Source of the DNA: Ignavibacteria bacterium UBA7675
GTDB lineage: Bacteria > Bacteroidota > Ignavibacteria > Kapaibacteriales > UB7675
Reading direction: 5' to 3'
Assembly: GCA_002483085.1 (NCBI GenBank)
Contig: DLHF01000062.1
Coordinates: forward strand, 1 to 64,000
Length of the DNA: 64,000 nucleotides
Made by a program: the position numbers and the translations under genes. The stretch's first letter is position 1. Each line of letters starts with the position of its first letter. Of the stretch, positions 9,010 through 18,500 are shown piece after piece. The notes beneath the pieces are model-generated. The model saw nothing but the letters and a program-made list of their open reading frames with translations. It had not been told where the DNA came from and ran no database searches.

Positions 9010-10479
9010 ATGACTTCTGAAAAATTTATCGGCGAAGGCATAACTTTTGACGACGTACTGCTTGTGCCAGCCTACTCGGAGGTTCTGCCCCGGGCAACTG
9101 ATCTTTCAACACGCCTTACGCGCACGATTTCGCTCCATATCCCTATCGTAGGCGCCGCTATGGATACCGTTACGGAATCCGATATGGCCATTGCTCTGGC
9201 ACGCGAAGGCGGTATTGGTGTGCTGCACAAGAACATGACAATCGAATCGCAGGCACAGCAAGTGGACAGAGTGAAGCGCTCCGAAAGCGGTATGATTCGC
9301 AAGCCCATCACGCTTACCCGCGACCACACAGTGCAGGATGCCTTTGATCTGATGCGGAAATTCCGTATCTCCGGTATTCCTATCGTCGATGAAAGCAATA
9401 GGCTTATCGGCATTGTCACGAATCGCGATCTGCGGTTTGAGCCCAATCTCGGGCAAAAAATCGAGACATTTATGTCGAAAGATACGCTCATTACCGCCCC
9501 AGTAGGCACAACGCTCGAAGACGCGGAGCAGATTCTGCAAAAAAACCGCATTGAGAAGCTGCCGGTAGTAGGCGATGATATGACGCTGCACGGGCTGATT
9601 ACCTTCAAAGACATTCAGAAGAAGAAAAAATATCCCCGTGCGAGCAAGGACGACCAAGGTCGCCTGCGGGTGGGCGCAGCCGTTGGTATTTCGGGCGATA
9701 CGCTGGAAAGAGTACAGGAATTGTACGCAGCTAACCTCGATGTTGTATTTGTCGATACGGCTCACGGACACCACATAGGTGTGATCGGCATGGTGCGCCG
9801 CATCAAAGCAGCCTATTCAGATTTGCAGGTTGTAGCAGGAAATATCGCTACAGCAGAAGCCGCACGCGCACTCATCGATGCAGGAGCAGATGGTGTAAAA
9901 GTAGGCATCGGGCCGGGCTCGATTTGCACAACTCGCGTCATTGCAGGCGTAGGCGTGCCACAGATTACAGCCGTGATGAATGTCGCTTCGGCAGCGAGCA
10001 AAGAAGATATTCCGGTGATTGCCGATGGCGGTATCAAGCAAACAGGCGATATTGCAAAAGCAATTGCCGCTGGAGCTGATACAGTGATGGTAGGCAATAT
10101 GCTGGCAGGCCACGAGGAAAGCCCCGGCGAAAAGGTGCAATTGGAAGGACGCGCCTATAAGGTGTACAGGGGAATGGGCTCGCTTGGCGCAATGCCTCAG
10201 GGCTCTGCCGACCGCTATTTCCAAGATGTAGAAGAAGAGATAAAGAAACTCGTTCCTGAAGGCATAGAAGGCCGCGTGCCGTTCAAGGGCAATGTAAGCG
10301 AAACAATCCACCAAATGGTGGGCGGGCTGCGGGCGGCTATGGGATACTGCGGCTGCGGAACAATCGGCGATATGAAAGAGCGTGCACAATTCGTGCGTAT
10401 GACAGCAGCAGGCTTGCGAGAATCGCACCCGCACAATGTCATTATTACGAAGGAAGCGCCGAACTATGCGGTGTCGTAA
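9010..10479 (+). CDS. guaB: Inosine-5'-monophosphate dehydrogenase
   Basis: A 489-residue enzyme that oxidises IMP to XMP with NAD, the committed step of GMP synthesis. It starts FIGEGITFDDVLLVPAYSEVLP, as is typical. Two CBS domains are inserted at about 95-215 (PITLTRDHTVQDA and TFMSKDTLITAPVGTTLEDA). The catalytic cysteine is Cys306 in GSICTTR. The flap sequence GMGSLGAMPQGSADRYFQ is present. The ATG at 9010 is preferred over an upstream TTG at 8968, whose extra residues do not match the family. It follows the atp terminator and so probably has its own promoter. Confidence 0.96.
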   Translation: MTSEKFIGEGITFDDVLLVPAYSEVLPRATDLSTRLTRTISLHIPIVGAAMDTVTESDMAIALAREGGIGVLHKNMTIESQAQQVDRVKRSESGMIRKPITLTRDHTVQDAFDLMRKFRISGIPIVDESNRLIGIVTNRDLRFEPNLGQKIETFMSKDTLITAPVGTTLEDAEQILQKNRIEKLPVVGDDMTLHGLITFKDIQKKKKYPRASKDDQGRLRVGAAVGISGDTLERVQELYAANLDVVFVDTAHGHHIGVIGMVRRIKAAYSDLQVVAGNIATAEAARALIDAGADGVKVGIGPGSICTTRVIAGVGVPQITAVMNVASAASKEDIPVIADGGIKQTGDIAKAIAAGADTVMVGNMLAGHEESPGEKVQLEGRAYKVYRGMGSLGAMPQGSADRYFQDVEEEIKKLVPEGIEGRVPFKGNVSETIHQMVGGLRAAMGYCGCGTIGDMKERAQFVRMTAAGLRESHPHNVIITKEAPNYAVS

Positions 10480-10532
10480 CCGCTACCGATTAATTCAACT
10501 CAATGGATGTTTTTCATTTAACTGACGGAAAT

Positions 10533-11606
10533 ATGGACAGACTCCAGCAACTCCGTGCGAAAATCCGCGCAAACGAACTCGATGCGTTTATTATTACGAG
10601 TCTCGCGCATATTCGCTATCTGACCGGCTTTTCTGGCTCCAATGCGATTGTGGTTATTATGCCGCGCTCGGTGTATTTCTTTACCGACGGGCGCTATACA
10701 GAGCAAATCAAAACTGAGCTGAAGCCGCTGCCGCGCCTGAAAACCTTTATCGAACGCGATGTTTGGGGCTATGTAGCCCAGCACAATCTGCTTAAAGATG
10801 CAGTGCGCGTGGGCTTTGAAGCCGATCATGTGTCGTTTGCTACAGCAGACAGCATAAAAAAATCGCTCAAGCCCATCAAACTCCTGCCGTGCAAGGGATG
10901 GCTGGAACAAATTACAGCGCCAAAAACAGACGAGGAAGCAGGCTATATCAAAAAAGCTGCGGATATTACAGCCACGGTGTACGACTATATCTTGAACTTC
11001 GTAAAGCCCGGCATGCGCGAGAACGAAATCGCCGCTGAGATTTCCTATCAGGGTCGCAAGCTAGGCGCAGAGCACGATGCTTTTGAGGTGATTGTCGCCA
11101 GTGGTCCGCGCGGAGCTCTGCCTCATGGCCATGCCAGCGATAAAAAGCTCAAAAAGGGCGAACTTGTCACGCTGGATTTTGGCTTTGCTGTCAATGGCTT
11201 TAACAGCGATATGACCCGCACCTTTGCTCTTGGCAAACCCAAGCCAGAACACAAGAAGATATACAATATTGTGCTCGAAGCTGAAAGCACAGCAATTGAG
11301 GCTGTACACGCTGGTATTAATGCCAAAGTGCTCGATGCTGTTGCACGCGATATTATCGAAAAAGCAGGCTATGGCGAGAACTTCACTCACTCGCTCGGCC
11401 ACGGATTGGGTATTAATGTCCATGAACAGCCGGGTATTTCCTTCCGATCAGATAAGGTCGTGATACCAGAACACTGCGTTATTACCATCGAGCCGGGTAT
11501 CTATGTGCCAGATGTATGCGGTGTGCGTATCGAAGACGATGTACGCGTTACTGCCAGCGGCTGCACTGTACTTACTTCCTCGCCTAAAGAACTGATTATT
11601 GTCTGA
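10533..11606 (+). CDS. Xaa-Pro aminopeptidase (M24B family)
   Basis: A 357-residue metallopeptidase that removes an N-terminal residue preceding proline, expected in the cytoplasm. A creatinase-like N-terminal domain (about 1-125) starts RLQQLRAKIRANELDAFIITS and contains IRYLTGFSGSNA. The pita-bread catalytic domain follows. Its metal ligands lie in VTLDFGFAVNGFNSDMTRT (two Asp), HSLGHGLGINVHE (His), TIEPGIYV (Glu) and GVRIEDDV (Glu). The ATG at 10533 fits the usual family N-terminus and has ACGGA upstream. An ATG at 10503 would add ten residues. Confidence 0.9.
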   Translation: MDRLQQLRAKIRANELDAFIITSLAHIRYLTGFSGSNAIVVIMPRSVYFFTDGRYTEQIKTELKPLPRLKTFIERDVWGYVAQHNLLKDAVRVGFEADHVSFATADSIKKSLKPIKLLPCKGWLEQITAPKTDEEAGYIKKAADITATVYDYILNFVKPGMRENEIAAEISYQGRKLGAEHDAFEVIVASGPRGALPHGHASDKKLKKGELVTLDFGFAVNGFNSDMTRTFALGKPKPEHKKIYNIVLEAESTAIEAVHAGINAKVLDAVARDIIEKAGYGENFTHSLGHGLGINVHEQPGISFRSDKVVIPEHCVITIEPGIYVPDVCGVRIEDDVRVTASGCTVLTSSPKELIIV

Positions 11607-11616
11607 CAAACCTTCT

Positions 11617-11653
11617 GGGCATCCACCAAATCATCTGCTGGGTGCCCGTTTCT
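11617..11653 (+). terminator. Probable terminator after the M24B peptidase gene
   Basis: GGGCATCCA and TGGGTGCCC pair over nine positions with one G-T wobble, and GTTTCTT follows. The tract is only partly T-rich. The rest of the gap to 11855 shows nothing further. Confidence 0.5.
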
Positions 11654-11855
11654 TCCCCTTCGTGGAAAAGAATTACTACCTGATATCAGCAAAGAATGGT
11701 AAATTGCATGTTTGCCATACGCCGTATTGTCTATATGTGGCTGGCGTCTGTTCAGCGAATGAGCTCATGGTCTTGTGTAGGCTTCTGCCCACAGTATCGG
11801 AAATCTTCGGGAACAGGCATGAAGTAGTTTTGGGTTGCTGTACGAGTTAGCACGG

Positions 11856-13184
11856 ATGCGCCTCATGGATAGCGAGATTTATAGCGAGCAAAGTCATACC
11901 CGGAATGAACGGGCAGTATTGGTTATTGCACACGATTTCCCACCGTATGGCATGCAAAGCGTGCTGCGCCCGCTCAAATTTGTAAGGCATTTGCACGGCT
12001 TTCAGTGGCGAACGGTAGTACTGGCAGCTACGTCGCCGCCCGCAGCGTTTACAGATGAACATCTTGCAGACGAGCTATCCGGATACCCCGTGCAGGTGTA
12101 CAGGACGAGCTCGGCAATTGAGCATGTTCGCACTGTACAAGGTAAGAACGACCCTGTAATGTACCTCGCAGGCAGTACGGGACGGCGCCTACAGTCGATG
12201 GTAAGCCAAACATTTCACCAGCCCGAACGCAACAAAGAGTGGATGAAAGAAGCTCTGGCCATTGCGCGGGAAATTATTCGCGTAGAAAAGGTAGAAATCA
12301 TTCTCGCTACGGCTCCCCCGTTCTCGTCGCTGCTGTTAGCTCAGCGCCTTTCGCACGAGTTCGATATCCCCTTTGTGATTGATTACCGTGATGCCTGGCT
12401 CGAAGGCAGTGAACGCTTCTGCCCTACCCCGCTGCATCGCTCTGCCAATGCGCGGTTAGAAACCGAACTGCTGAAGCTGGCAGAGAAAATCATCGTGGTC
12501 TCGCGCCATACAAAAGAGCTCCTGCTGCGCAATTACGGCTTTCTGGAGCACAACGACGTCCGTATTATTCCCCACGGCTACGACGACCAAGATTTTGCAC
12601 CCTATGCCGATACGCGGCCTACACGCGACGTATGTACAATTACCTCGACCGTCAATTTTACCGGCAGGCAAACGCCTCAGTTTTTCCTGAAGGCACTTAA
12701 AAAATTTCTTACAGCTACGCCCGATGCACAAGGCAGAGTCGAAGTGCGGTTTGCAGGCCTGCTTACAAAGCGCTCTGTAAAGCTTATTAAAAAGCTGCGT
12801 CTGGAAGATACCGTGCGGTATTTCGGTGCTCTCCCCCACACCGAAAAGATCAGGCATATTGTAGAATCGCATGCTACGTGGCTAGTGCACCGCGATAACT
12901 ATTCGCTGCCCGAAGAGCTGTACGACTATATCGGCGCCCGTAAGCCAATTATTGCGGCTGTTCCCTCGGGAACACTTGCTACAACAGTGCAGGACACCAT
13001 GGCTGGGATGATCACCCGCCCCGGGAATGTCAACGATATGGCTCAGGCTCTTGGCACGCTCTACAGCCAGTGGCGTTCCGGCGCATTGCCCGCTCCTAAA
13101 GAGCAGGTTGCAGAGCATTTCAACTACAATGCTCTTACCGCCGACCTCTCGCGCGAACTCGGCCTAGCTACAAAATTAGTGTAA
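11856..13184 (+). CDS. Glycosyltransferase family 4-like protein
   Basis: About 442 residues with two Rossmann-like halves of the GT-B fold. The N-terminal half contains VLVIAHDFPPYGMQSV and VEIILATAPPFSS. DYRDAWLEGSE follows, then RIIPHGYDDQDF at the domain boundary. The C-terminal half contains GALPHTEKIRHI and LYDYIGARKPIIAAVPSG, where a nucleotide-sugar donor should bind. It is collinear with the convergent gene at 13421-14719, so the two are paralogs. The start is uncertain: ATG codons at 11856 and 11865 and a TTG at 11835 are all possible, and none has a good ribosome site. Likely role: cell-envelope or exopolysaccharide synthesis. Donor and acceptor are unknown. Confidence 0.82.
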   Translation: MRLMDSEIYSEQSHTRNERAVLVIAHDFPPYGMQSVLRPLKFVRHLHGFQWRTVVLAATSPPAAFTDEHLADELSGYPVQVYRTSSAIEHVRTVQGKNDPVMYLAGSTGRRLQSMVSQTFHQPERNKEWMKEALAIAREIIRVEKVEIILATAPPFSSLLLAQRLSHEFDIPFVIDYRDAWLEGSERFCPTPLHRSANARLETELLKLAEKIIVVSRHTKELLLRNYGFLEHNDVRIIPHGYDDQDFAPYADTRPTRDVCTITSTVNFTGRQTPQFFLKALKKFLTATPDAQGRVEVRFAGLLTKRSVKLIKKLRLEDTVRYFGALPHTEKIRHIVESHATWLVHRDNYSLPEELYDYIGARKPIIAAVPSGTLATTVQDTMAGMITRPGNVNDMAQALGTLYSQWRSGALPAPKEQVAEHFNYNALTADLSRELGLATKLV

Positions 13185-13203
13185 TCACGAACAACAGAAG
13201 ATG

Positions 13204-13420
13204 ATGTGTGGCACGGGCGTCGCTGTGGCACCCGGCACGTCGCTGTCGCCGGTCGCACATACCGGCTCTTCGCTGGCCAAAGGCCATTCGCCTTGTAAAG
13301 CACGGGGATTGATTGCCCCCTCACCGCCCCCTCTCCCCACACCCGCGATAAAGGCAGAACAGCACGCGACAGTTGTGCAGCGCGGTGCGCAGACTGAACA
13401 CGAGGCCAGCGACCGAAGCG
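13204..13420 (+). repeat. Interspersed intergenic repeat, copy C (full length, both ends)
   Basis: The left motif ATGTGTGGCACGGGCGTCGCTG-like (13204-13225) and GTCGCTGTCGCCGGTCGCA (13239-13257, one base different from the others) are followed by a non-conserved middle. The right-end module is GCGCGGTGCGCAGACTGAAC ... GACCGAAGCG (13377-13420). The left end begins about 19 bases after one glycosyltransferase stop. The right end finishes exactly at the base before the stop codon of the convergent one (13421). Similar right-end modules occur at 43134-43177, 57591-57632 and 63217-63260. Confidence 0.8.
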
Positions 13421-14719
13421 CTACGCTCTTTGTTGTGCATTCAGAATACTTGCCAGCGTTCCTGTGAGTACGCTGCGGCTGTATGGCTCTACTTCTTCTG
13501 GTGTTGCATGGGGCAAGGCATTCCGCTTTTTCAGATCGGCCAGATGCGCGAGAATGCGGATGCAACCTTCTACATCCGACGGTGCTGCGGTAAATGTGTG
13601 CGAAAACCTTTCTACGACTTCCTTTGTATAGCATTCGCCTGTCATGGCAAAGATCGGCTTTCGGCTGCCGATGTATTCAAATGTTTTTCCCGGCGACACC
13701 GACTGATAGCGCGGGCCACCTTCGCCCATGATCATCCACAGCACATCAGCCCGCCGGAGCCACGCCACCGATTCGGCGTGCTCTACATAGCCCGTGTACT
13801 CAAAACAATCATCGACACCTAACTTCTGCGCGATGGCACGGTATTCATCCTGCACATAACCTACAAATGTGAACTTCAGACGCCGGTACAGGTCGGGCAA
13901 GCGCCGTTTAATCTCGTGCAGCACATGGTACAACGGCACGGGATGGCGCTCTTCGTAGAAAATACCTGTGTACACAAAGTGCACTACATCGGGGTTCGCG
14001 CTATACGCGCTGGCAGAGACTACAGGAGCGGCACCTACGAAATCTTCGTGATCGTAGCCCTGCTCAATCACGTGCATCTTGCCGGGCGGCACGACATCGC
14101 CATAGCGCCGCACCCAGGCGGCACGAGTGTGCGGATTGGTAGCAATGAGAGCATCAGCGCCCAGCATCACGCTTCGTTCGTAGCGTTCATGCAGATATCT
14201 GTGCAGGGGCGTCCAGTAAAAATGCCAGGGATTATCGACCCAGCTATCGCGGAAATCGGCGATGAGCGGCAACCCATAGCGCTGCTTAATTTCCAACCCG
14301 ATGCGATGCGAAGTAAAAGGGGGAGCAGTGGTAAGCACGGCATCGAAGCGGCTCATATCTTTACTGTCGAGCAGCGCCAGAACAGCTTTTTTCCAATGAA
14401 TTTTATTATCGGGAACAAAGACGAACTGGCTAATGCGGTTCAGTGTTTTGCGAACACGTTCGGCTTTGAGCTTTACTGTCGTGCGCTCCTTTACCACCGC
14501 AAAGGCACCCGAAGCACCTGTACGCCATACTTCTACCGGCCTGCCTTCGATATCAGAAAGCAGCGAATCATCAAAAGCGAGATAGGCGTGCGGCTCGGTA
14601 GTAAGCACCGTAGGCAGCCAACCGTACTCTGGCAGATACTTTACAAATTTCAGGATGCGCTGCACACCGCTCAGGCCAAACGGCGGGAAATAATACGCGA
14701 GAACGAGGACACGCTTCAT
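13421..14719 (-). CDS. Glycosyltransferase family 4-like protein (paralog of the 11856 gene)
   Basis: 432 residues, GT-B fold. It starts MKRVLVLAYYFPPFGLSGV, a typical opening for this group, so I use the ATG at 14719 rather than the longer frame from 14749. Matching landmarks with the convergent paralog include TTAPPFTS, DFRDSWVDN, WTPLHR, IEQGYDHEDF and FEYIGSRKPIFAMTG. Expected role: transfer of a sugar from a nucleotide donor during surface glycan synthesis. Its stop codon touches the right end of repeat copy C. Confidence 0.86.
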   Translation of the reverse strand: MKRVLVLAYYFPPFGLSGVQRILKFVKYLPEYGWLPTVLTTEPHAYLAFDDSLLSDIEGRPVEVWRTGASGAFAVVKERTTVKLKAERVRKTLNRISQFVFVPDNKIHWKKAVLALLDSKDMSRFDAVLTTAPPFTSHRIGLEIKQRYGLPLIADFRDSWVDNPWHFYWTPLHRYLHERYERSVMLGADALIATNPHTRAAWVRRYGDVVPPGKMHVIEQGYDHEDFVGAAPVVSASAYSANPDVVHFVYTGIFYEERHPVPLYHVLHEIKRRLPDLYRRLKFTFVGYVQDEYRAIAQKLGVDDCFEYTGYVEHAESVAWLRRADVLWMIMGEGGPRYQSVSPGKTFEYIGSRKPIFAMTGECYTKEVVERFSHTFTAAPSDVEGCIRILAHLADLKKRNALPHATPEEVEPYSRSVLTGTLASILNAQQRA

Positions 14720-14891
14720 ACCACTCACAAATCGATGAATTGCCTGCAATACCGCATGGCAGATGGCAAGTTAACAGAATTGAGCCACATACAGAAGTCG
14801 GTGATCGTGGTATTAAAATCAGGAACCCGGCCTTACCGAAGAAAAACCGGGCTCCCTACCGTACCCGTGGGATATCGTACCACCCCTGGGA

Positions 14892-15529
14892 TTATCTCAT
14901 AATGATCAATATATCGCTTGGCTGATCACTGGCTGGATAGCACACACAGTACACTCCCGGTGCAAGAACGCCCACTTTTACATGTACCTGCCCCGGCCTG
15001 CATGGTCTACAAGCAGCGCGGCTTCGCCCGAGCTATGTATTGCACACTGCGATTCTCCCGCTACGAGCAACTTCGGCACCCTTGTCACAACATGATTTGC
15101 AGGATTGGTATAACGGCTGAAAGCCAAAGCAGCAGCAGGAACATCGCAGCTATCGAAAGAGCGCGAGAGTCCATAGAATGCTTTTCCTGCTCTACAGGCA
15201 AATAACTGCGTACAGCATTCTGTACACCTGCAAGCGGGTGTGCAACTGATTAGTCGGGCTTGGGATTTCCCGTAGGTATGATGTGCGAAGTTTCCCGAAG
15301 GAAACAACAGGAAGGCGTACAGTTAGGAGCTGTACAGGGGTATGCTGCGAGATTGGGAACGAAATGTTGTCCGAGTCAATTGTTTGACAGTGACATCCAT
15401 GTTCAGAACAACAAACCGCAATGTCGTTTTTTCCAAGCTCAGTGTCAAGGATTTTTTCTCATCAGCCGTCAAAATTGGGTTTCGGCCTGCGCCCATGTCT
15501 GCGTGTTGTCGGCGGCAATCAAATAGCAA
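14892..15529 (-). pseudogene. Decayed C-terminal part of a T9SS cargo protein
   Basis: No intact gene lies between 14720 and 15585, but the minus strand keeps traces of one. From 15529 to 14978 one frame is open except for a TAA at 15323-15325. It contains FSRYTNPANHVVTRV, VAGESQCAIHSSG and EAALLVDHAG, which fits the first half of a T9SS sorting domain. That frame ends at a TAA just after RGRYM. A one-base shift at about 14985 gives VHVKVGVLAPGVYCVCYPAS ... ILIIMR and a stop at 14892, which is the expected second half. So one in-frame stop and one frameshift separate three pieces of about 200 residues in all. A sequencing error could explain one of the two lesions. The lost N-terminal part is not visible. 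This is inference from motif order. Confidence 0.55.
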
Positions 15530-15565
15530 AAAAAACGCCGCTCCAACTTCATGGAACGGCGTTTT
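15527..15565 (-). terminator. Terminator of the giant surface-protein gene
   Basis: On the minus strand, AAAACGCCGTTCCA pairs with TGGAGCGGCGTTTT (one G-T wobble), followed by a run of eight T residues. It lies directly after the stop codon at 15586. Confidence 0.9.
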
Positions 15566-15585
15566 GCTTACTGCAAATGAACCTG

Positions 15586-18500
15586 TTATGGTACCTGCGT
15601 TACGTAGAATACGTTGTTGCGTACTCGCACACGGTCGACAGCGTTGACAATACCATCAAGTGAGAGGTCTTCGAGGAGATACCCTGTCTGGCCGCTCGCG
15701 TTGTTGATCAGCACCCTGTCGCCTGCATTGACAATACCATCGCCATTGGCGTCGCCAGCTACGAGGCCATAGGGCGCGCCAGCCGTACCAAGCTGTTTCT
15801 GGGCATCCATAAACTGCGTGTACGCCGAAGCCAGCGAGCCAGTAAAGTCGTATGCTACACCACACACATTGGTGGGGGTAATCAGCACACTGCTCATCAC
15901 TGGCAAGTGGTTGCGATGCCATACTACTACATAGACTGGAGTTGATCCTGCGGGGATATTGCCAATTTTCGCAACTGCACCGTCGGTTCCTACAACCTTG
16001 CCATCAGCCAGCAGCAGAGCGGCCTTGCGAGCTATCATAGAACTGGGCGATGTACTGGAGCGAAGTTCGAGCAGAACCCAGTCGACAACATTGCTTACAG
16101 AGCCATCAAAGGTCTCGGTACCATTGTAGCTGAATGGCGCAGAGTTGAACGGCTGAGCGTTGGGAATCAGTCCCTGCTGTTGCAGTGAGGTTTCCATGCC
16201 CATACCCGTATATGCACCTTCGAGCAGTACAGTAACATCCAGCTCAAGCGGGCGCACCGTAACAGTTACCTGATCGAGGGAGAGACATTCTCCCAGCCCC
16301 GTCGCCGTCACCGTGTAGACCGTCGTTTCAGTGGGGGAAGCAATTGGATTGGCAATATTCGGATTGCTCAGCCCTGTTGTAGGCGACCAGCTATAGGACA
16401 CACCACCAGAAGCCTGGAGCTGTGTGCTCGAACCGGCACAGATATCTACATCATCGCCTGCACTTGCAAACTGCGGATCGACAACCGTGACCGTTACTTG
16501 GCGCTGCACTGTGCAAGCGGTCGTACTCATAACCGTAAGTGTGTAGGTCATCGTGGACATCGGGGATACAATCGGGTTGGCAATGGTCGTGTCGCTCAGT
16601 CCCGTTGCGGGCGACCAGCTATACGCTATACCACCTGCTGCAAAGAGCTGTGTGCTGCCACCGGTGCAAATCACCGTACTGCCTGTCACCTGAACATTGG
16701 GTTCGGGTTTTACCACAACTGTTACTTCGTCGGACGCAGAGCAGCCATAGCCGTCGGTAACAATCAAGGTATAGATTGTTGTCGATGCGGGCGAGGCAAT
16801 CGGGTCGGCAATATTGGGATTGTTCAGACCCGTTGCGGGCGACCAGCTAAATGCGACATCACCAATATAAGACACCGCTGCACCCTGGAGTTTCACCCCA
16901 GCACCGGAACAGATTTCAACATCGTCGCCAGCCTGCGCCACAACGCGCGGCAAGTAGGTAATTGTTGCGCTCGTAGAAGAAGAGCAGCCGTCGCCGGTTG
17001 TGACGGTGACAGAGTACACACCGCTCGTTGCCACAACGATTGTGCGTGTCTTTGCACCATTGGACCAGAGATAGGAAGCATAACCGTCGCCAGCATCGAG
17101 AAGCGCTGTAGAGTCGGCACATACTTCGCGGAGACCCACAATTTCCGGCTGCGGTTTTGCAAAGACTTCCACGGCAAACACCAGCGAATCCGTACAGCCG
17201 TATTCCGACGTTGCCACAGCTTTAATCGAGCGAGCGCCGGGCTGATTCCACTGCACTGTTGCAGTTGTTGTGCCTTGCCCACTGATAATTGCACCACCGT
17301 CTACCGACCATGCAAAGGCTTTTATTGTCGAATTCATATCTGTAGCTGTGTACGCAACTACCGACTGATCGCACACCACGTTCTGGCCGTCGATCTGCAC
17401 AAGAGGAAGCGGGCGAACAATAACGACAAGCGAAGTCGAGGAGGAACAATCGTTCATACCTGCACCAGAAACGCTGATAGAACGCTGTGTAGCTGTCGTT
17501 GTATTGTCCCACACGATAGTAATTGCAGCGTCGGTTGCAGGACCAACAATCGCGCCACCGCTCACGCTCCAATTGAAGGAGGTAATGCCAGTAGAATTCG
17601 CATCCGCAACAGCGTAAGCCGCCGAAGCAGTACCGCACAGATCGGTATTACCCGATATACTGAGCGCAGGATTGGGATAGACAGTAACATTAACATTCGT
17701 TGTGCCATTGAAGCCATGAGGTTCATAGCCTATTACAACCAGCGAAGTGGTAGAGAGCACCGATGTATTATTCCACCTTACAGTTACTGTAGAACCCGTC
17801 GACGAGCCTATAATAATACCACCTGGAGCAAACCATCCGTATGTACTGCCGGTATTCCTGCTGTCGGCAACGCTATAGGTCTGCTGTTCACCACTGCATA
17901 CAGCAACGCCACCGCTAATAGAAAGAATCGGGCGCGGGTAGATTGTCACCGTAAATGTCGTAGTACCCGTACCACCATCAAGCGCAAGCACCTGAACAGT
18001 AAGTGTACCTGTGGTCGGCTCATCAACATCCTCCCACTCTACTGTAATTGTGGCACCTGTCGTACTGCCTACAATTGTACCACCTGTGCTTACAGTCCAT
18101 TCAAAGCTCGTGGTCGTAGTATCAACACCAGCAACACCATACACCCCGGTAGTATCACCAACTGTCAGGCTATCGCCTGCAATATCAACTGGGATAAAGG
18201 GATAAATATCGATGGGCAATTGCACCATCGTGCTACAGCCCTGATTACTTACAGCAGTAAGCACTACCGACCCTGTTGTTGTCACCGTATTATTCGTACT
18301 CCAGCGAACAGTCACGACAGAGCCAGAAGTCGAGCCAACAATAGTACCGCCGTTGACATTCCAGCTATAGGCAAGCGATTCACCCTCAGTTGTTGCAGTA
18401 TAGTCATGGACAGTACCCGCAAATACAGAGTCTGTTCCTGAAATACCAACTACTGGGTTGGTGTTGAGCTGAACCTCCATAGAAGACTGCACACTACAAC

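Noticed and set aside
11599..11850. 83-codon open frame after the M24 peptidase
   Set aside because: It overlaps the end of the peptidase gene and the probable terminator, and shows no family likeness.
14828..14855. Hairpin near the start of the glycosyltransferase gene (CCCGG ... CCGGG)
   Set aside because: Stem has a mismatch, the loop is long and no T run follows on the useful strand, so it is not called as a terminator.
16498..18441. Long plus-strand open frame opposite the giant gene
   Set aside because: It is the shadow of the repetitive PKD-like region; its product is a Cys/His/Arg-rich sequence typical of antisense reading.
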